From Hyphomicrobiales bacterium (GTDB lineage: Bacteria > Pseudomonadota > Alphaproteobacteria > Rhizobiales > Kaistiaceae): DNA of 17,987 nt. The notes below the pieces were generated by a model, which did not search any database, had not been told where the DNA came from, and saw nothing but the letters and a program-made list of their open reading frames with translations. The DNA lies in assembly GCA_017305815.1 (NCBI GenBank), contig JAFKJZ010000533.1, positions 1-17,987 on the forward strand, given 5' to 3'. Positions 1 to 6,905 of this stretch are shown here, piece by piece. The position numbers and the translations under genes are program-made. Each line of letters opens with the position of its first letter. Position 1 is the first letter of the stretch.

Positions 1-1521
1 CCCGGCGACGTCGTCGAACAGTCGTCGGAGAACATCTGGCAGGCGATCGCCGCCTCTGTGCGCGAGGCGATGGCGGCGGCCAAGATCCCGGCCGATCAGG
101 TCGCCGGCATCGGCTTCGACGCCACCTGCTCGCTGGTGCTGATCGACGCCGACGACCGGCCCGTCACGGTCAGCCGTTCCGGCGATCCCGCCCGCAACAT
201 CATCGTCTGGATGGACCACCGCGCCACCGACCAGACGCGCCGCATCAACGCCACCAGCCATCCCGTGCTCGCCTATGTCGGCGGCGTCATCTCGCCCGAG
301 ATGGAGACGCCGAAGCTGCTCTGGCTGAGCGAGAACCTGCCGGCAAGCTTCGCGAGCGCGAAGCATTTCTTCGACCTGTCCGACTGGCTGAGCTATCGCG
401 CCACCGGCAGCCTCGCCCGCTCCGTCTGCACCGTCACCTGCAAGTGGACCTATCTCGCGCATGAGAAGCGCTGGGACGAGAGCTACTTCCGGCAGATCGG
501 CCTCGGCTCGCTCGCCGACGAAGGCTTTGCCCGCATCGGCACGGAGGTGGTCGACCCCGGCACGCCGCTCGGCAACGGCCTGACGGCGCGTGCCGCCGAA
601 GAGCTCGGCCTCAAGCCGGGAATCCCGGTCGGCGCCGCCATGATCGACGCGCATGCCGGCGGCGTCGGCTCGATCGGCGCGCGCGATACGTCGAACCAGC
701 CAACCGACGCCAAGCGCCAGATGGCCTATATCTTCGGCACCTCTGCCTGCGCCATGACGACCACGGTCGAGCCGCGCTTCGTGCCCGGCGTCTGGGGTCC
801 GTATTTCTCGGCCATGCTGCCCGGCCTCTGGCTGAACGAGGGCGGCCAGTCGGCGGCCGGCGCCGCGATCGACCACCTGGTTAAGCTGCATCCCGCCTAT
901 CCGCAGGCCGTCGCCAGCGCCAAGGCGGGCGGCAGATCGCTTCTCGGCCTCCTGGAAGCACGCGTCGCCGAACTGGCCTCGACGCCGGAGGCGATCGCCC
1001 GCCTCGCCGCGACCATCCAGGTCGTGCCGGAATTCCTGGGCAACCGCTCGCCCAACGCCGATCCCGCCGCCCGCGCCGTCATCGCCGGGCTCGACATGGA
1101 CGAGGACCTCGACAGCCTCGCGCGACTTTATCTCGCCGGCGTCTGCGGGCTCGGCTATGGCGCGCGGCAGATCGTCGACGCGCTGGCGAAGCAGGGCGCG
1201 GAACTCGACACCATCGTCGTCTCCGGCGGCGCGGGCCAGAGCCCGCTCGTCCGGCAGGTCATGGCGGATGCGACCGGCCTCACCATCGCCGTGCCCGAAT
1301 CAGCCGAGCCGGTCCTGCTGGGCGCCGCCATTCTCGGCGCTGTCGCGGCCGGCGCCCTCCCTGGCACGGTCGCGGCCATCGACGAGATGTCGCGCCTCGC
1401 CTCCGAGCATCGCCCGGCCGGCGGCACTACCGCGGGTATCCATGACGCCAAGTATCGCGTCTTCCTCGCCCTGCAGGACGCCGACCGCAAGGCGCGCGAA
1501 CTGGTCGCCTCGGCTCTCTAG
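1..1521 (+). CDS. FGGY-family carbohydrate (pentulose) kinase, 5' end outside window
   Basis: The frame is open from base 1, so the gene starts left of the window; about 506 codons are visible. Members of this family phosphorylate a ketopentulose or related sugar with ATP in the cytoplasm. The visible part begins in the N-terminal ATPase domain (VVEQSSENIW, then GIGFDATCSLV and WMDHRA) and continues through the C-terminal FGGY domain, with GGAGQSPLVRQ, VMADATGLTIAVPE and the helix LLGAAILGAVAAG. The GIGFDATCSLV/MDHRA pattern resembles the ribulokinase-like YI-type branch. Substrate cannot be read from the sequence; D-ribulose or L-ribulose is plausible. A sugar-binding protein gene lies at the far right, but the two are 15 kb apart. 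A 7-bp hairpin follows the stop codon. Family call is firm, substrate unknown. Confidence 0.9.
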   Translation, partial: PGDVVEQSSENIWQAIAASVREAMAAAKIPADQVAGIGFDATCSLVLIDADDRPVTVSRSGDPARNIIVWMDHRATDQTRRINATSHPVLAYVGGVISPEMETPKLLWLSENLPASFASAKHFFDLSDWLSYRATGSLARSVCTVTCKWTYLAHEKRWDESYFRQIGLGSLADEGFARIGTEVVDPGTPLGNGLTARAAEELGLKPGIPVGAAMIDAHAGGVGSIGARDTSNQPTDAKRQMAYIFGTSACAMTTTVEPRFVPGVWGPYFSAMLPGLWLNEGGQSAAGAAIDHLVKLHPAYPQAVASAKAGGRSLLGLLEARVAELASTPEAIARLAATIQVVPEFLGNRSPNADPAARAVIAGLDMDEDLDSLARLYLAGVCGLGYGARQIVDALAKQGAELDTIVVSGGAGQSPLVRQVMADATGLTIAVPESAEPVLLGAAILGAVAAGALPGTVAAIDEMSRLASEHRPAGGTTAGIHDAKYRVFLALQDADRKARELVASAL

Positions 1522-1541
1522 CCGGGGCCGCTGCCGCCTTC

Positions 1542-1559
1542 CGCGCCAACTGTGGCGCG
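1542..1559 (+). terminator. Hairpin after the FGGY kinase, no U-tract
   Basis: The stem CGCGCCA / TGGCGCG (7 bp, perfect) encloses the loop ACTG, 20 bases after the kinase stop. No T-run follows, so this is at best a weak or Rho-assisted terminator, or an mRNA 3'-end stabiliser. Confidence 0.35.
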
Positions 1560-1689
1560 CGCGTCACACGACGGCAAACTCGTCGGAAGCAACAGGTCGC
1601 CGCGACGTCCGGCAACGATTTCCGATTGCACGGAATCACGAAAGACGGGATGCGTCTCCCGCTTAGTGCATCGGCAAATGGGGGGCACC

Positions 1690-1782
1690 ATGGCCAAGCG
1701 TACCTACGAGACTCCGGCACTCGTCAAGCGCGAGAAGCTCGACCGCATCGCGGCCGGCTGCGCCGGCTCGGACTGCAAGTAA
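1690..1782 (+). CDS. Small RiPP-precursor-like peptide 1 (30 aa, two Cys in tail)
   Basis: This is a 30-residue peptide, first of four paralogues. The conserved N-terminal block (residues 1-22) contains Y6-E-T-P9-A-L11-V-KREK and ends in IAA. The variable tail is GCAGSDCK, with Cys24 and Cys29. A G-rich ribosome-binding stretch (GGGGGG) lies just upstream of the ATG at 1690, and the frame ends at a TAA. The YxxPxL pattern near the N-terminus resembles the leader motif bound by RRE domains in lasso-type RiPP pathways. That is a resemblance only: no processing enzyme is in the window, and an 8-residue tail is too short for a classical lasso core. A strong terminator follows at 1843-1876, so this copy is probably transcribed separately from the other three. 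That the gene is real is inferred from paralogy, since no function is known. Confidence 0.7.
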   Translation: MAKRTYETPALVKREKLDRIAAGCAGSDCK

Positions 1783-1842
1783 AGTCGACAAGGCCTGCCG
1801 CGCCACGACCCGGGGGCTGGCCGCAGGCTTTTAAGACATTGG

Positions 1843-1876
1843 ATGCCCCGGTCGCACTTGCGGCCGGGGCATTTTT
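1843..1876 (+). terminator. Rho-independent terminator after peptide gene 1
   Basis: The stem ATGCCCCGG / CCGGGGCAT is perfect over 9 bp. It extends inward through one T-G wobble and CGC/GCG to a loop of ACTT. TTTT follows immediately. The stem plus T-run is on the plus strand, 60 bases after the stop of peptide gene 1, and there is no minus-strand gene that it could serve. Confidence 0.85.
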
Positions 1877-2028
1877 CTGTGCGTCGCAGCCTGCGAAGAT
1901 AGCGTTACAAAACAGCAACTCTGGCGTCAGAACGACCGTGACCGATTTGAATTACTCTCACTAAACGCTTGCGTAGCTTCACCAAAATCAGAAACAATTC
2001 AGCCGTCACTATTATTGTGGGGGCTAAC

Positions 2029-2121
2029 ATGACCAAGCGTAGCTATGAGACTCCGGTTCTGACCAAGCGCGAGAAGATCGAGCGCATCGCGGCCGAGCCG
2101 ATCGGCAGCCGGGTTACCTAA
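2029..2121 (+). CDS. Small RiPP-precursor-like peptide 2 (30 aa)
   Basis: Second paralogue, 30 residues. The N-terminal 22 residues match the family pattern (Y6-E-T-P9-V-L11-T-KREK-IERIAA) and the tail is EPIGSRVT, with no Cys. A G-rich stretch (GGGGG) 5 bases before the ATG at 2029 can act as ribosome-binding site, and a TAA ends the frame. It is preceded by a 150-base AT-rich stretch, unlike the surrounding GC-rich DNA, which is the likeliest site for a promoter driving copies 2-4. Compared with copies 3 and 4, many differences are at third codon positions (GAG/GAA, GCT/GCC), as expected if the peptide itself is selected. Function unknown; RiPP-type leader similarity is inferred from YxxPxL only. 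Confidence 0.68.
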   Translation: MTKRSYETPVLTKREKIERIAAEPIGSRVT

Positions 2122-2198
2122 GCGCGACTCGCGACCAGCCAGTTGCAGCCATAAGTCGTTCGCGATCCCGTTCCGGGCGGTTCGACACCGTTATTTTC

Positions 2199-2212
2199 GG
2201 AGCGCAAGCTCC
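2199..2212 (+). other. Small GNRA-loop hairpin upstream of peptide gene 3
   Basis: GGAGC / GCTCC pairs around a GCAA tetraloop, 21 bases before the ATG of peptide gene 3 and just upstream of its GATGAGG ribosome-binding stretch. It could modulate translation or simply punctuate the transcript. A 5-bp stem of this kind can arise by chance. Confidence 0.25.
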
Positions 2213-2233
2213 AATCAGATGATGAGGCCAAGA

Positions 2234-2323
2234 ATGACCAAGCGCACCTATGAAGCTCCGGTTCTGACCAAGCGCGAGAAGATCGAGCGCGTCGCCGCTG
2301 CGCCGAGCAGCAACCCGGTCTAA
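2234..2323 (+). CDS. Small RiPP-precursor-like peptide 3 (29 aa)
   Basis: Third paralogue, 29 residues. The N-terminal block carries Y6-E-A-P9-V-L11-T-KREK-IERVAA and the tail is APSSNPV. The ATG at 2234 follows a GATGAGG ribosome-binding stretch with a 6-base spacer. It lies 112 bases after copy 2 with no U-tailed terminator between them, so copies 2 and 3 are likely co-transcribed. Its first 22 residues differ from copy 2 at only three positions, yet the tails share little. No function is recognised. The pattern of constant leader and variable tail is typical of precursor-peptide arrays, but that is inference. Confidence 0.68.
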   Translation: MTKRTYEAPVLTKREKIERVAAAPSSNPV

Positions 2324-2331
2324 TGCGACCG

Positions 2332-2363
2332 CCGGCGCCCGATGCCTTGTGCACGGGCGCCGG
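2332..2363 (+). other. Strong hairpin between peptide genes 3 and 4, no U-tract
   Basis: CCGGCGCCCG pairs perfectly with CGGGCGCCGG (10 bp). The 12-base loop can pair further through TGC/GCA. The hairpin starts 9 bases after the stop of peptide gene 3. No T-run follows, so it is more likely a transcript-stabilising or processing element, or an attenuating structure, than a full terminator. Confidence 0.55.
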
Positions 2364-2393
2364 ACATCTCATACCGAATCGAGAGCGAGCACC

Positions 2394-2483
2394 ATGACCA
2401 AGAAGACCTATGAAGCCCCGTCTCTGATCAAGCGCGAGAAGATCGAGCGCGTCGCGGCGGTCACCGGCAGCAACGTCGGCTAA
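2394..2483 (+). CDS. Small RiPP-precursor-like peptide 4 (29 aa)
   Basis: Fourth and last paralogue, 29 residues. The N-terminal block has K4 instead of R4 and reads Y6-E-A-P9-S-L11-I-KREK-IERVAA; the tail is VTGSNVG. GAGAGCGAG just upstream of the ATG at 2394 can serve as ribosome-binding site. The gene ends 12 bases before a strong U-tailed terminator, which closes the cluster. The next gene is on the opposite strand. As with its siblings, the KREK-(I/L)-(E/D)-R core is the best conserved part and the tail is unrelated. Function unknown. Confidence 0.68.
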   Translation: MTKKTYEAPSLIKREKIERVAAVTGSNVG

Positions 2484-2495
2484 AGGACGAGTTTC

Positions 2496-2531
2496 AACAC
2501 CCCCGCCGTCACTGGACGTCGGGGGTGTTTT
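2496..2531 (+). terminator. Rho-independent terminator closing the peptide cluster
   Basis: AACACCCCCG pairs perfectly with CGGGGGTGTT (10 bp), with an inner CGTC/GACG extension around ACTG. A T-run follows on the plus strand. On the minus strand the hairpin would be followed by GAAAC, not a T-run, so it mainly terminates plus-strand transcripts. It lies in the 57-base gap between the convergent peptide cluster and ade. Confidence 0.85.
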
Positions 2532-2540
2532 CATTTGGAC

Positions 2541-4343
2541 TCAGGCCGGTTCGAACATCGGCGCGATTTCCATCTCCGGCACCAGCACCAGGCCCTTGTC
2601 GGTGATGCGGATCTCGGGGATGACGGAAAGCGGGATCAGGTTGAAGCCCATATAGGGGATCGAGCAGCCGGCCTTCTCCCACTCGATCTTCAGCGCCTTC
2701 GTCTCCTCCGCCACCTCGGTGACCCGCTTGTCGGAGAGAAGGCCCGCGATCGGCAGGTCGATCTTCGCCAGCACCTTGCCATCAGCGACGACGCAGACGC
2801 CGCCCTGGGTGGCGGCGACAGTCTCGAGCGCCAGCTGCATGTCCGGCTCGTTGGTGCCCGCGATGATGATATTGTGGCTGTCATGGCCGACCGACGAGGC
2901 GACGGCGCCATAGTTCAGCGTGAAATTCGACAGCACGCCATGCGCGACATTGCCGTTCGACTTGCCGTGCCGCTCGACCACGGTGACGAAGCAGAGCCCG
3001 TGCCGCTCGAACAGGGTCTCCCAGTCGTTCGCCGCGCCGATCTCGATCTTCTCATGGCCGAGCGTGATGCCCGGAAGCTCTGTGCGGATCGCATGCAGCG
3101 TACCGGGGCCTGACGGAAGGTCGGGCGTCAGCCTCAAGTTCTTCGGCAGCTTGACCGTCTGATAGGCCGATTTCGGATACTGGTAGCGATCGGAAAGCGC
3201 CGCGTCGAGCAGCGGCGTGATCTTGCCACCATCGACGACCAGCTCGCCGCCATACCAGGTCGACTGCGGATCGAGGCCGTCCCCCATCAGCACGAGGTCT
3301 GCACGGCGGCCGCCGCCCATGCCGCCGATCTCGCCATCCTGACCGAAGCGGGTGGCGCCATGCAGCGAGCCCATTGACCAGGCCTGCTCGGGCGACATGC
3401 CGGCCTTGACCGCCTCGCGCACCACCCAGTCGAGACCGAAATGCAGGAGGTCGTCGGCGTCGCGGTCGTCGGTGCAGACGGCAACACGCTTGTGCGAGGC
3501 GCCGAGCTCGGTGACTGTCTTGATCGCCTGCGGCAGGGAATGCCACGGCGTCGTCGGCGGGCCGCCGCGCAGGAACAGCCAGATGCCGGCCTCCAGCATG
3601 TCGTCGGCGATCTCGCGGTCGATCGCCTCATGCGTGTCGGTGACGCCGCTGGCGGCATAGGCGGCGACAAACTCGCGACCATAGACATGGCCCGAGACCG
3701 GACGGCCGCGCGACAGCGCCGCCGCCAGGATGGCGTGGCTGCGCTCGTCACCCATGGCGACGGGGACGAAATCCATCTTCTCGCCGAGCGCCACAGCCTC
3801 CGGCCACTTGTCGAACAACGCCGCGATCTTCTCCGGCGTCAGGTCGCCGCCGGCCGTCTCAAGCTCGGGTGACGTCGCCGGGACGGTCGAGGGCACGGTC
3901 AGGAAGATCGAGAGCGGCGCCTGGCGCGCATCCTCCAGCATCGCCTCGACACCGGCGACGTCCATGACATTGCCGATCTCGTGGCTGTCGCAGAAGATCG
4001 TCGTAGTGCCGTTCAAAAGCGCGGCCTCGGCATAGGCGCAGGCCGTCACCATCGAGGATTCGATGTGAATATGCGGATCGACGAGGCCCGGCGCGACAAT
4101 GCCGCCCTTGGCGTCATAGATCGACCTGGCACCGCCCTTGTGGGTGCCGGACGGCTTCACGGCGGCGATGCGGCCACCGGAAATCCAGATCTCGCGCTCC
4201 GGCAGGATCCGCTCCGAATAGGTCGAGAGCACACGTGCGCCCCTGATGACGAGATCGGGAGCGGCGCGGCCGGAAGCGACGTCGGCGAGGCGCCGGGTCT
4301 GGGTGGCGAGCGGCGCGACGGAGAAGCGGGTGAGCCTGGTCAT
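2541..4343 (-). CDS. ade: Adenine deaminase (Ade-type amidohydrolase)
   Basis: The 600-residue protein matches the usual length and motif order of Ade, which hydrolyses adenine to hypoxanthine and ammonia in the cytoplasm. Visible metal/catalytic motifs are DPHIHIESS (His91, His93), CDSHEIGNV (His121-Glu122), LGEKMDF (Glu188, Asp191), SGHVYG (His219), DTHEA (His238) and CTDDRD (Asp292/293). The start at 4343 is preceded by AGGA with a 7-base spacer. It lies 20 bases downstream of the GST gene and is the last gene of the minus-strand operon, so it is probably under the AraC-type regulator encoded at the operon's head. Together with guanine deaminase and an MtaD-like enzyme it points to purine-base breakdown. 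Some Ade paralogues act on modified adenines, so exact substrate is not certain. Confidence 0.9.
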   Translation of the reverse strand: MTRLTRFSVAPLATQTRRLADVASGRAAPDLVIRGARVLSTYSERILPEREIWISGGRIAAVKPSGTHKGGARSIYDAKGGIVAPGLVDPHIHIESSMVTACAYAEAALLNGTTTIFCDSHEIGNVMDVAGVEAMLEDARQAPLSIFLTVPSTVPATSPELETAGGDLTPEKIAALFDKWPEAVALGEKMDFVPVAMGDERSHAILAAALSRGRPVSGHVYGREFVAAYAASGVTDTHEAIDREIADDMLEAGIWLFLRGGPPTTPWHSLPQAIKTVTELGASHKRVAVCTDDRDADDLLHFGLDWVVREAVKAGMSPEQAWSMGSLHGATRFGQDGEIGGMGGGRRADLVLMGDGLDPQSTWYGGELVVDGGKITPLLDAALSDRYQYPKSAYQTVKLPKNLRLTPDLPSGPGTLHAIRTELPGITLGHEKIEIGAANDWETLFERHGLCFVTVVERHGKSNGNVAHGVLSNFTLNYGAVASSVGHDSHNIIIAGTNEPDMQLALETVAATQGGVCVVADGKVLAKIDLPIAGLLSDKRVTEVAEETKALKIEWEKAGCSIPYMGFNLIPLSVIPEIRITDKGLVLVPEMEIAPMFEPA

Positions 4344-4363
4344 GAAGTGATCCTGCTACGCGA

Positions 4364-4993
4364 TCAATGATAGTCGGGGATGCCCGGCATGGTGATGAAG
4401 CCCGGAATCGTACGAACCCGCCGCATCCAGCGCCGGAGAGCCGGATATTCGTCGTGATCGACGCCAAAGTCACGCGACAGCGCGATCGCCGGGAACAGGG
4501 CGATCTCGGCGAGCGTCGCATTCTCGCCGACGAACCAGTCGAAGCCCTCCAGTTCGCGCCGGGTCATGTGGTCGTCCATGATGCGGAAGGCGCGTCGGGA
4601 AGCGGCGATGACCGCATCCCGGTCCGCCGGGACTTCGAGCATGTCATGCAGCCGCGCCAGCGTCGCGGGCGCCAGGTCCTGGCCGGCGAAGAACAGCCAC
4701 ATCATCACCTCGCCGAAGCGGACGGGATCGGCCGGCAGCCACTGGCCATCCCTGTCGTGCAGCCGGGAGAGATAGGCGAGGATGGCGCCGGCATCGCGCA
4801 GGGTGGTCGCGCCATCGACGAGGATCGGCAGGTTGCCGAGCGGATTGAGGCGGAGATAGGCCGGCGAACGCTGCTCGTGGCCGGGATGAACGTTGACCGC
4901 CACCTTGTCGTATTCGACGCCCAGCACGGAGAGCAGCAGGCGGACCTTGTAGCTGTCGGCGTCGAGTTCGTAGTCGTGCAGGACGAGGCTCAT
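4364..4993 (-). CDS. Glutathione S-transferase family protein (NdmE-like role suggested)
   Basis: The 209-residue protein has the two-domain GST layout. A thioredoxin-fold N-terminus (residues 1-78) carries DADSYKVR with Ser14 at the usual catalytic position and GNLPILVDG with the cis-Pro at 56. An all-helical C-terminus follows. The normally conserved Glu-Ser that binds the glutathione gamma-glutamyl group is replaced by Asp67-Ala68 (LRDAGAILAYL), so glutathione catalysis may be reduced. GGGAG lies 7 bases before the ATG, and this ATG overlaps the frame-corrected stop of the Rieske gene (ATGA). In the NdmCDE methylxanthine N7-demethylase a GST homologue (NdmE) is required alongside a Rieske-less catalytic subunit. 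Its position beside a Rieske gene suggests a comparable structural role, as inference. Confidence 0.85.
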   Translation of the reverse strand: MSLVLHDYELDADSYKVRLLLSVLGVEYDKVAVNVHPGHEQRSPAYLRLNPLGNLPILVDGATTLRDAGAILAYLSRLHDRDGQWLPADPVRFGEVMMWLFFAGQDLAPATLARLHDMLEVPADRDAVIAASRRAFRIMDDHMTRRELEGFDWFVGENATLAEIALFPAIALSRDFGVDHDEYPALRRWMRRVRTIPGFITMPGIPDYH

Positions 4994-5651
4994 GCCGCCG
5001 CTCCCGCATGGCCGGCAACCGGCGCCACAGCGCCTGCAGGCAGCGCCTCGAGCGCGGCGCGGAGATCCTCGGCCCAGACGGCGGCAGCGCCAGGAACAAG
5101 GTCGCGCCGCCCGGCGTCGCGGCGAAGGTGCTCGGCGACAGCGATTCGAACGTGCCGGCCAGGCCCGCTTCCAGCGCGTGGGCGACGGCTTCGGGCGCGC
5201 GCTCGATATAGAGGCTACGGACGGGCACGGCGGCGATATCCTGCGGCGGAGAACCGCCCGCGTCCGGCGCCGACTGGACCCAGATCATGCCGGCGGCCTC
5301 GACCGAGGCATAGGTCGGCACCTTGATCGTCTCCGGCACCTCCAGGCTCGGATGCGCCGGGATGTGGCGGCATTGACCGGCCTCGTCATACTGCCAGCCA
5401 TGATAGAGGCAGGCGATGTAATTGCCGCGCACGAAGCCGAAGGAAAGCCGCATGCCACGATGCGGGCAGCGATCCTCCCAGACATGGCTGGCGCCCGATG
5501 CGTCGCGCCAGATCACCAGCTCCTTGCCGAAAAGCTGCGTGCCGGCCGAGGTCCCCACCTCCAGCCCGTTGCCAAGCCCAAGGGCATACCAGCCCGCTGC
5601 AAAACCCATAACTGCCGTTCCCCTGTCTTCTGGATATTCCGGAGCGGTCAT
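4990..5651 (-). pseudogene. Stand-alone Rieske [2Fe-2S] protein, frame slip near its 3' end
   Basis: The protein has the Rieske ligands CPH (Cys62, His64) and CLYH (Cys81, His84) in the usual WEDRCPHRG...YHGWQYD setting, then about 100 further residues without a mononuclear-iron domain. It should act as an electron-transfer component for a separate oxygenase. After LFLALPPSG (near 5075) the frame turns Arg-rich and overruns the GST gene. Restoring one base in the CCC at 5073-5075 instead gives AEDLRAALEALPAG... and a TGA at 4990-4992 that overlaps the GST start (220 residues in all). A sequencing error or a real mutation are both possible, so the pseudogene label is provisional. Start 5651 overlaps the upstream stop (ATGA); an alternative ATG at 5609 has a better ribosome site (AGGGGA). 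Confidence 0.75.
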
Positions 5652-5908
5652 TGCCGTTCCGTCTTGCGGTGGATGTCGAGCACGAGGCAATCGATCGGTC
5701 CGAGGCTGCACGCCATTTCGAACATGTCGACCAGATCGGCCGCCCCCTCGACGGCGACCTCGACCCGCTCGCGGCCGACCGCGCCGAGGCGCAGCACGAG
5801 CGACAGGCGAGTGGCGCGATGGCGCATGAATTCCGTGAAACTCTCCGGCTGGAAATGGCCCAAGAAGGCCATCGTCACCGGCGCGTTCGTCTGCACGGGC
5901 TGGCTCAT
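5648..5908 (-). CDS. Small acylphosphatase-like protein (86 aa)
   Basis: The 86-residue protein shows the acylphosphatase-type pattern FTEFMRHRATRLSL followed by RVEVAVEGAADLVDMF and SLGP. This matches the helix, the VE-(V/x)-x-EG strand and the C-terminal helix of that ferredoxin-like fold. The canonical catalytic signature (GxVQGVxFR and the following Asn) is not present, so hydrolysis of acyl phosphates is doubtful and it may be a structural or binding subunit. Its ATG overlaps the stop of the AraC-type regulator gene, and its own TGA overlaps the upstream candidate ATG of the Rieske gene, so it is translationally coupled on both sides. The fold call is moderate; the function is not known. 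Position suggests an accessory role in the Rieske/GST system. Confidence 0.6.
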   Translation of the reverse strand: MSQPVQTNAPVTMAFLGHFQPESFTEFMRHRATRLSLVLRLGAVGRERVEVAVEGAADLVDMFEMACSLGPIDCLVLDIHRKTERQ

Positions 5909-6870
5909 CCGACGCGCTCGTCCTCGAATTCCGCCAATTGCTGGCGGCGATAGTCACGCGGCGCGACGCCGAAGCGCGACTTGAAGGCGCGGCGGAAATG
6001 CGCGTCGTTGTTGAAGCCGGAACGCAGGCCGATCTCGTTCACGGTCAGCGCCCTCAGGTCGGCGCTCTCCAGCCCCTTGCGGCTGCGGTCGAGCCGGCGC
6101 TCGCGGATCCAGTCGGTGACGGACTGCCCGTCGCCCTGGAACAGATGGTGCAGATAGCGCACCGAGATGCCGTTGGCGCTGGCGATGCGATCGGGATTGA
6201 GGCCGTTATCGGCGAGCTCCGCATCGATGAAGGATTTGACCGCGTTCAGACGGCGGCGCTGGATCACCGAGCTCTGGTTCTCCTGCGATTCCGAAAGCAT
6301 CGCCGCCAGGGCGCCGAGGCTGGCGACCACGCTCTCGGCGAAGGCGTCCCGCGCGCGCTCCGAGGCGATAGCGTGGATATTGGGAATGGCGCGCGCGCTG
6401 CCGAGCACGGCGCCGAGGACCGGATCGCTCGCGGCGATGCGCAGGGCGCAGATGTCTTCCAGGCAGGAGACATAGAGGCCGATGCGGTTCGACGGAAGTT
6501 GCAGGATGGCGACCGCGCCCTCCTCCGCCTGGACATATTCGAGCGGGCTGGTGGTCAGGTGAAAGGCCGCGTCGCCGGCCTCGAGCTGCACGGTGCGACC
6601 GAACTGCGAGAAGCTGCAGCGGCCGTCGAGCGGGATGGTCAGTACAAGCCGCTGGCGATGGGCGCGGTAGATCTCGTGCGGCGTCTGCAAGGCGACATAG
6701 CGCGGCGCGTTGAACAGGCGCAGGCCGAGGGTGCCGAGATCCCAGAGATCGAGGCTGGCGCGGAAGCTCGCGCGGTCGCCCGGAGCCACCGTCATCGGGC
6801 TGCAGCTCCGCCACATCATGGCTTCCCATTCCGGGTGGTCGAGAAGGGCGCGGGCAGCTGGCGGAAGCAT
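5905..6870 (-). CDS. AraC/XylS-family transcriptional regulator
   Basis: The 321-residue protein has an N-terminal cupin-like effector-binding region (about residues 40-190, with RLVLTIPLDGRCSFSQFGR) and a C-terminal AraC-type double helix-turn-helix (about 215-315). The latter shows DRIASANGISVRYLHHLF, the linker and GLRSGFNNDAHFRRAFKSRF-GVAPRDYR. This architecture is typical of activators that sense a small catabolic substrate. The ATG at 6870 has AGGGGA 6 bases upstream. It is the first gene of the minus-strand operon and is divergent from the purine transport/deamination operon, so it is the natural candidate to control both. A pair of 15-base direct repeats lies 36-67 bases upstream of its start. 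The ligand is unknown; a purine derivative is inferred from context. Confidence 0.9.
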   Translation of the reverse strand: MLPPAARALLDHPEWEAMMWRSCSPMTVAPGDRASFRASLDLWDLGTLGLRLFNAPRYVALQTPHEIYRAHRQRLVLTIPLDGRCSFSQFGRTVQLEAGDAAFHLTTSPLEYVQAEEGAVAILQLPSNRIGLYVSCLEDICALRIAASDPVLGAVLGSARAIPNIHAIASERARDAFAESVVASLGALAAMLSESQENQSSVIQRRRLNAVKSFIDAELADNGLNPDRIASANGISVRYLHHLFQGDGQSVTDWIRERRLDRSRKGLESADLRALTVNEIGLRSGFNNDAHFRRAFKSRFGVAPRDYRRQQLAEFEDERVG

Positions 6871-6905
6871 GAAATCCCCTCATGGTCGGCGACGAATGCC
6901 GATCG

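Noticed and set aside
1895..2028. A defined promoter upstream of peptide gene 2 (for example TTGAAT at 1947 or TATTAT at 2010).
   Set aside because: The stretch is AT-rich and promoter-like, but no -35/-10 pair at correct spacing and suitable distance from the start codon could be supported.
1690..2483. Assignment of the four peptides as true lasso-peptide precursors.
   Set aside because: The leader-like YxxPxL motif is suggestive, but tails of 7-8 residues are too short for known lasso cores, and no B- or C-type maturation gene is in the window.
2118..2534. A 138-codon minus-strand frame opposite peptide genes 3 and 4.
   Set aside because: It is antisense to two paralogous peptide genes and a terminator, and has no recognisable motif; the plus-strand paralogy is much stronger evidence.
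4644..5957. A 437-codon minus-strand frame containing the Rieske domain.
   Set aside because: Its upstream part is a shadow of the acylphosphatase-like gene and its downstream part a shadow of the GST gene. Only the middle is the Rieske protein.
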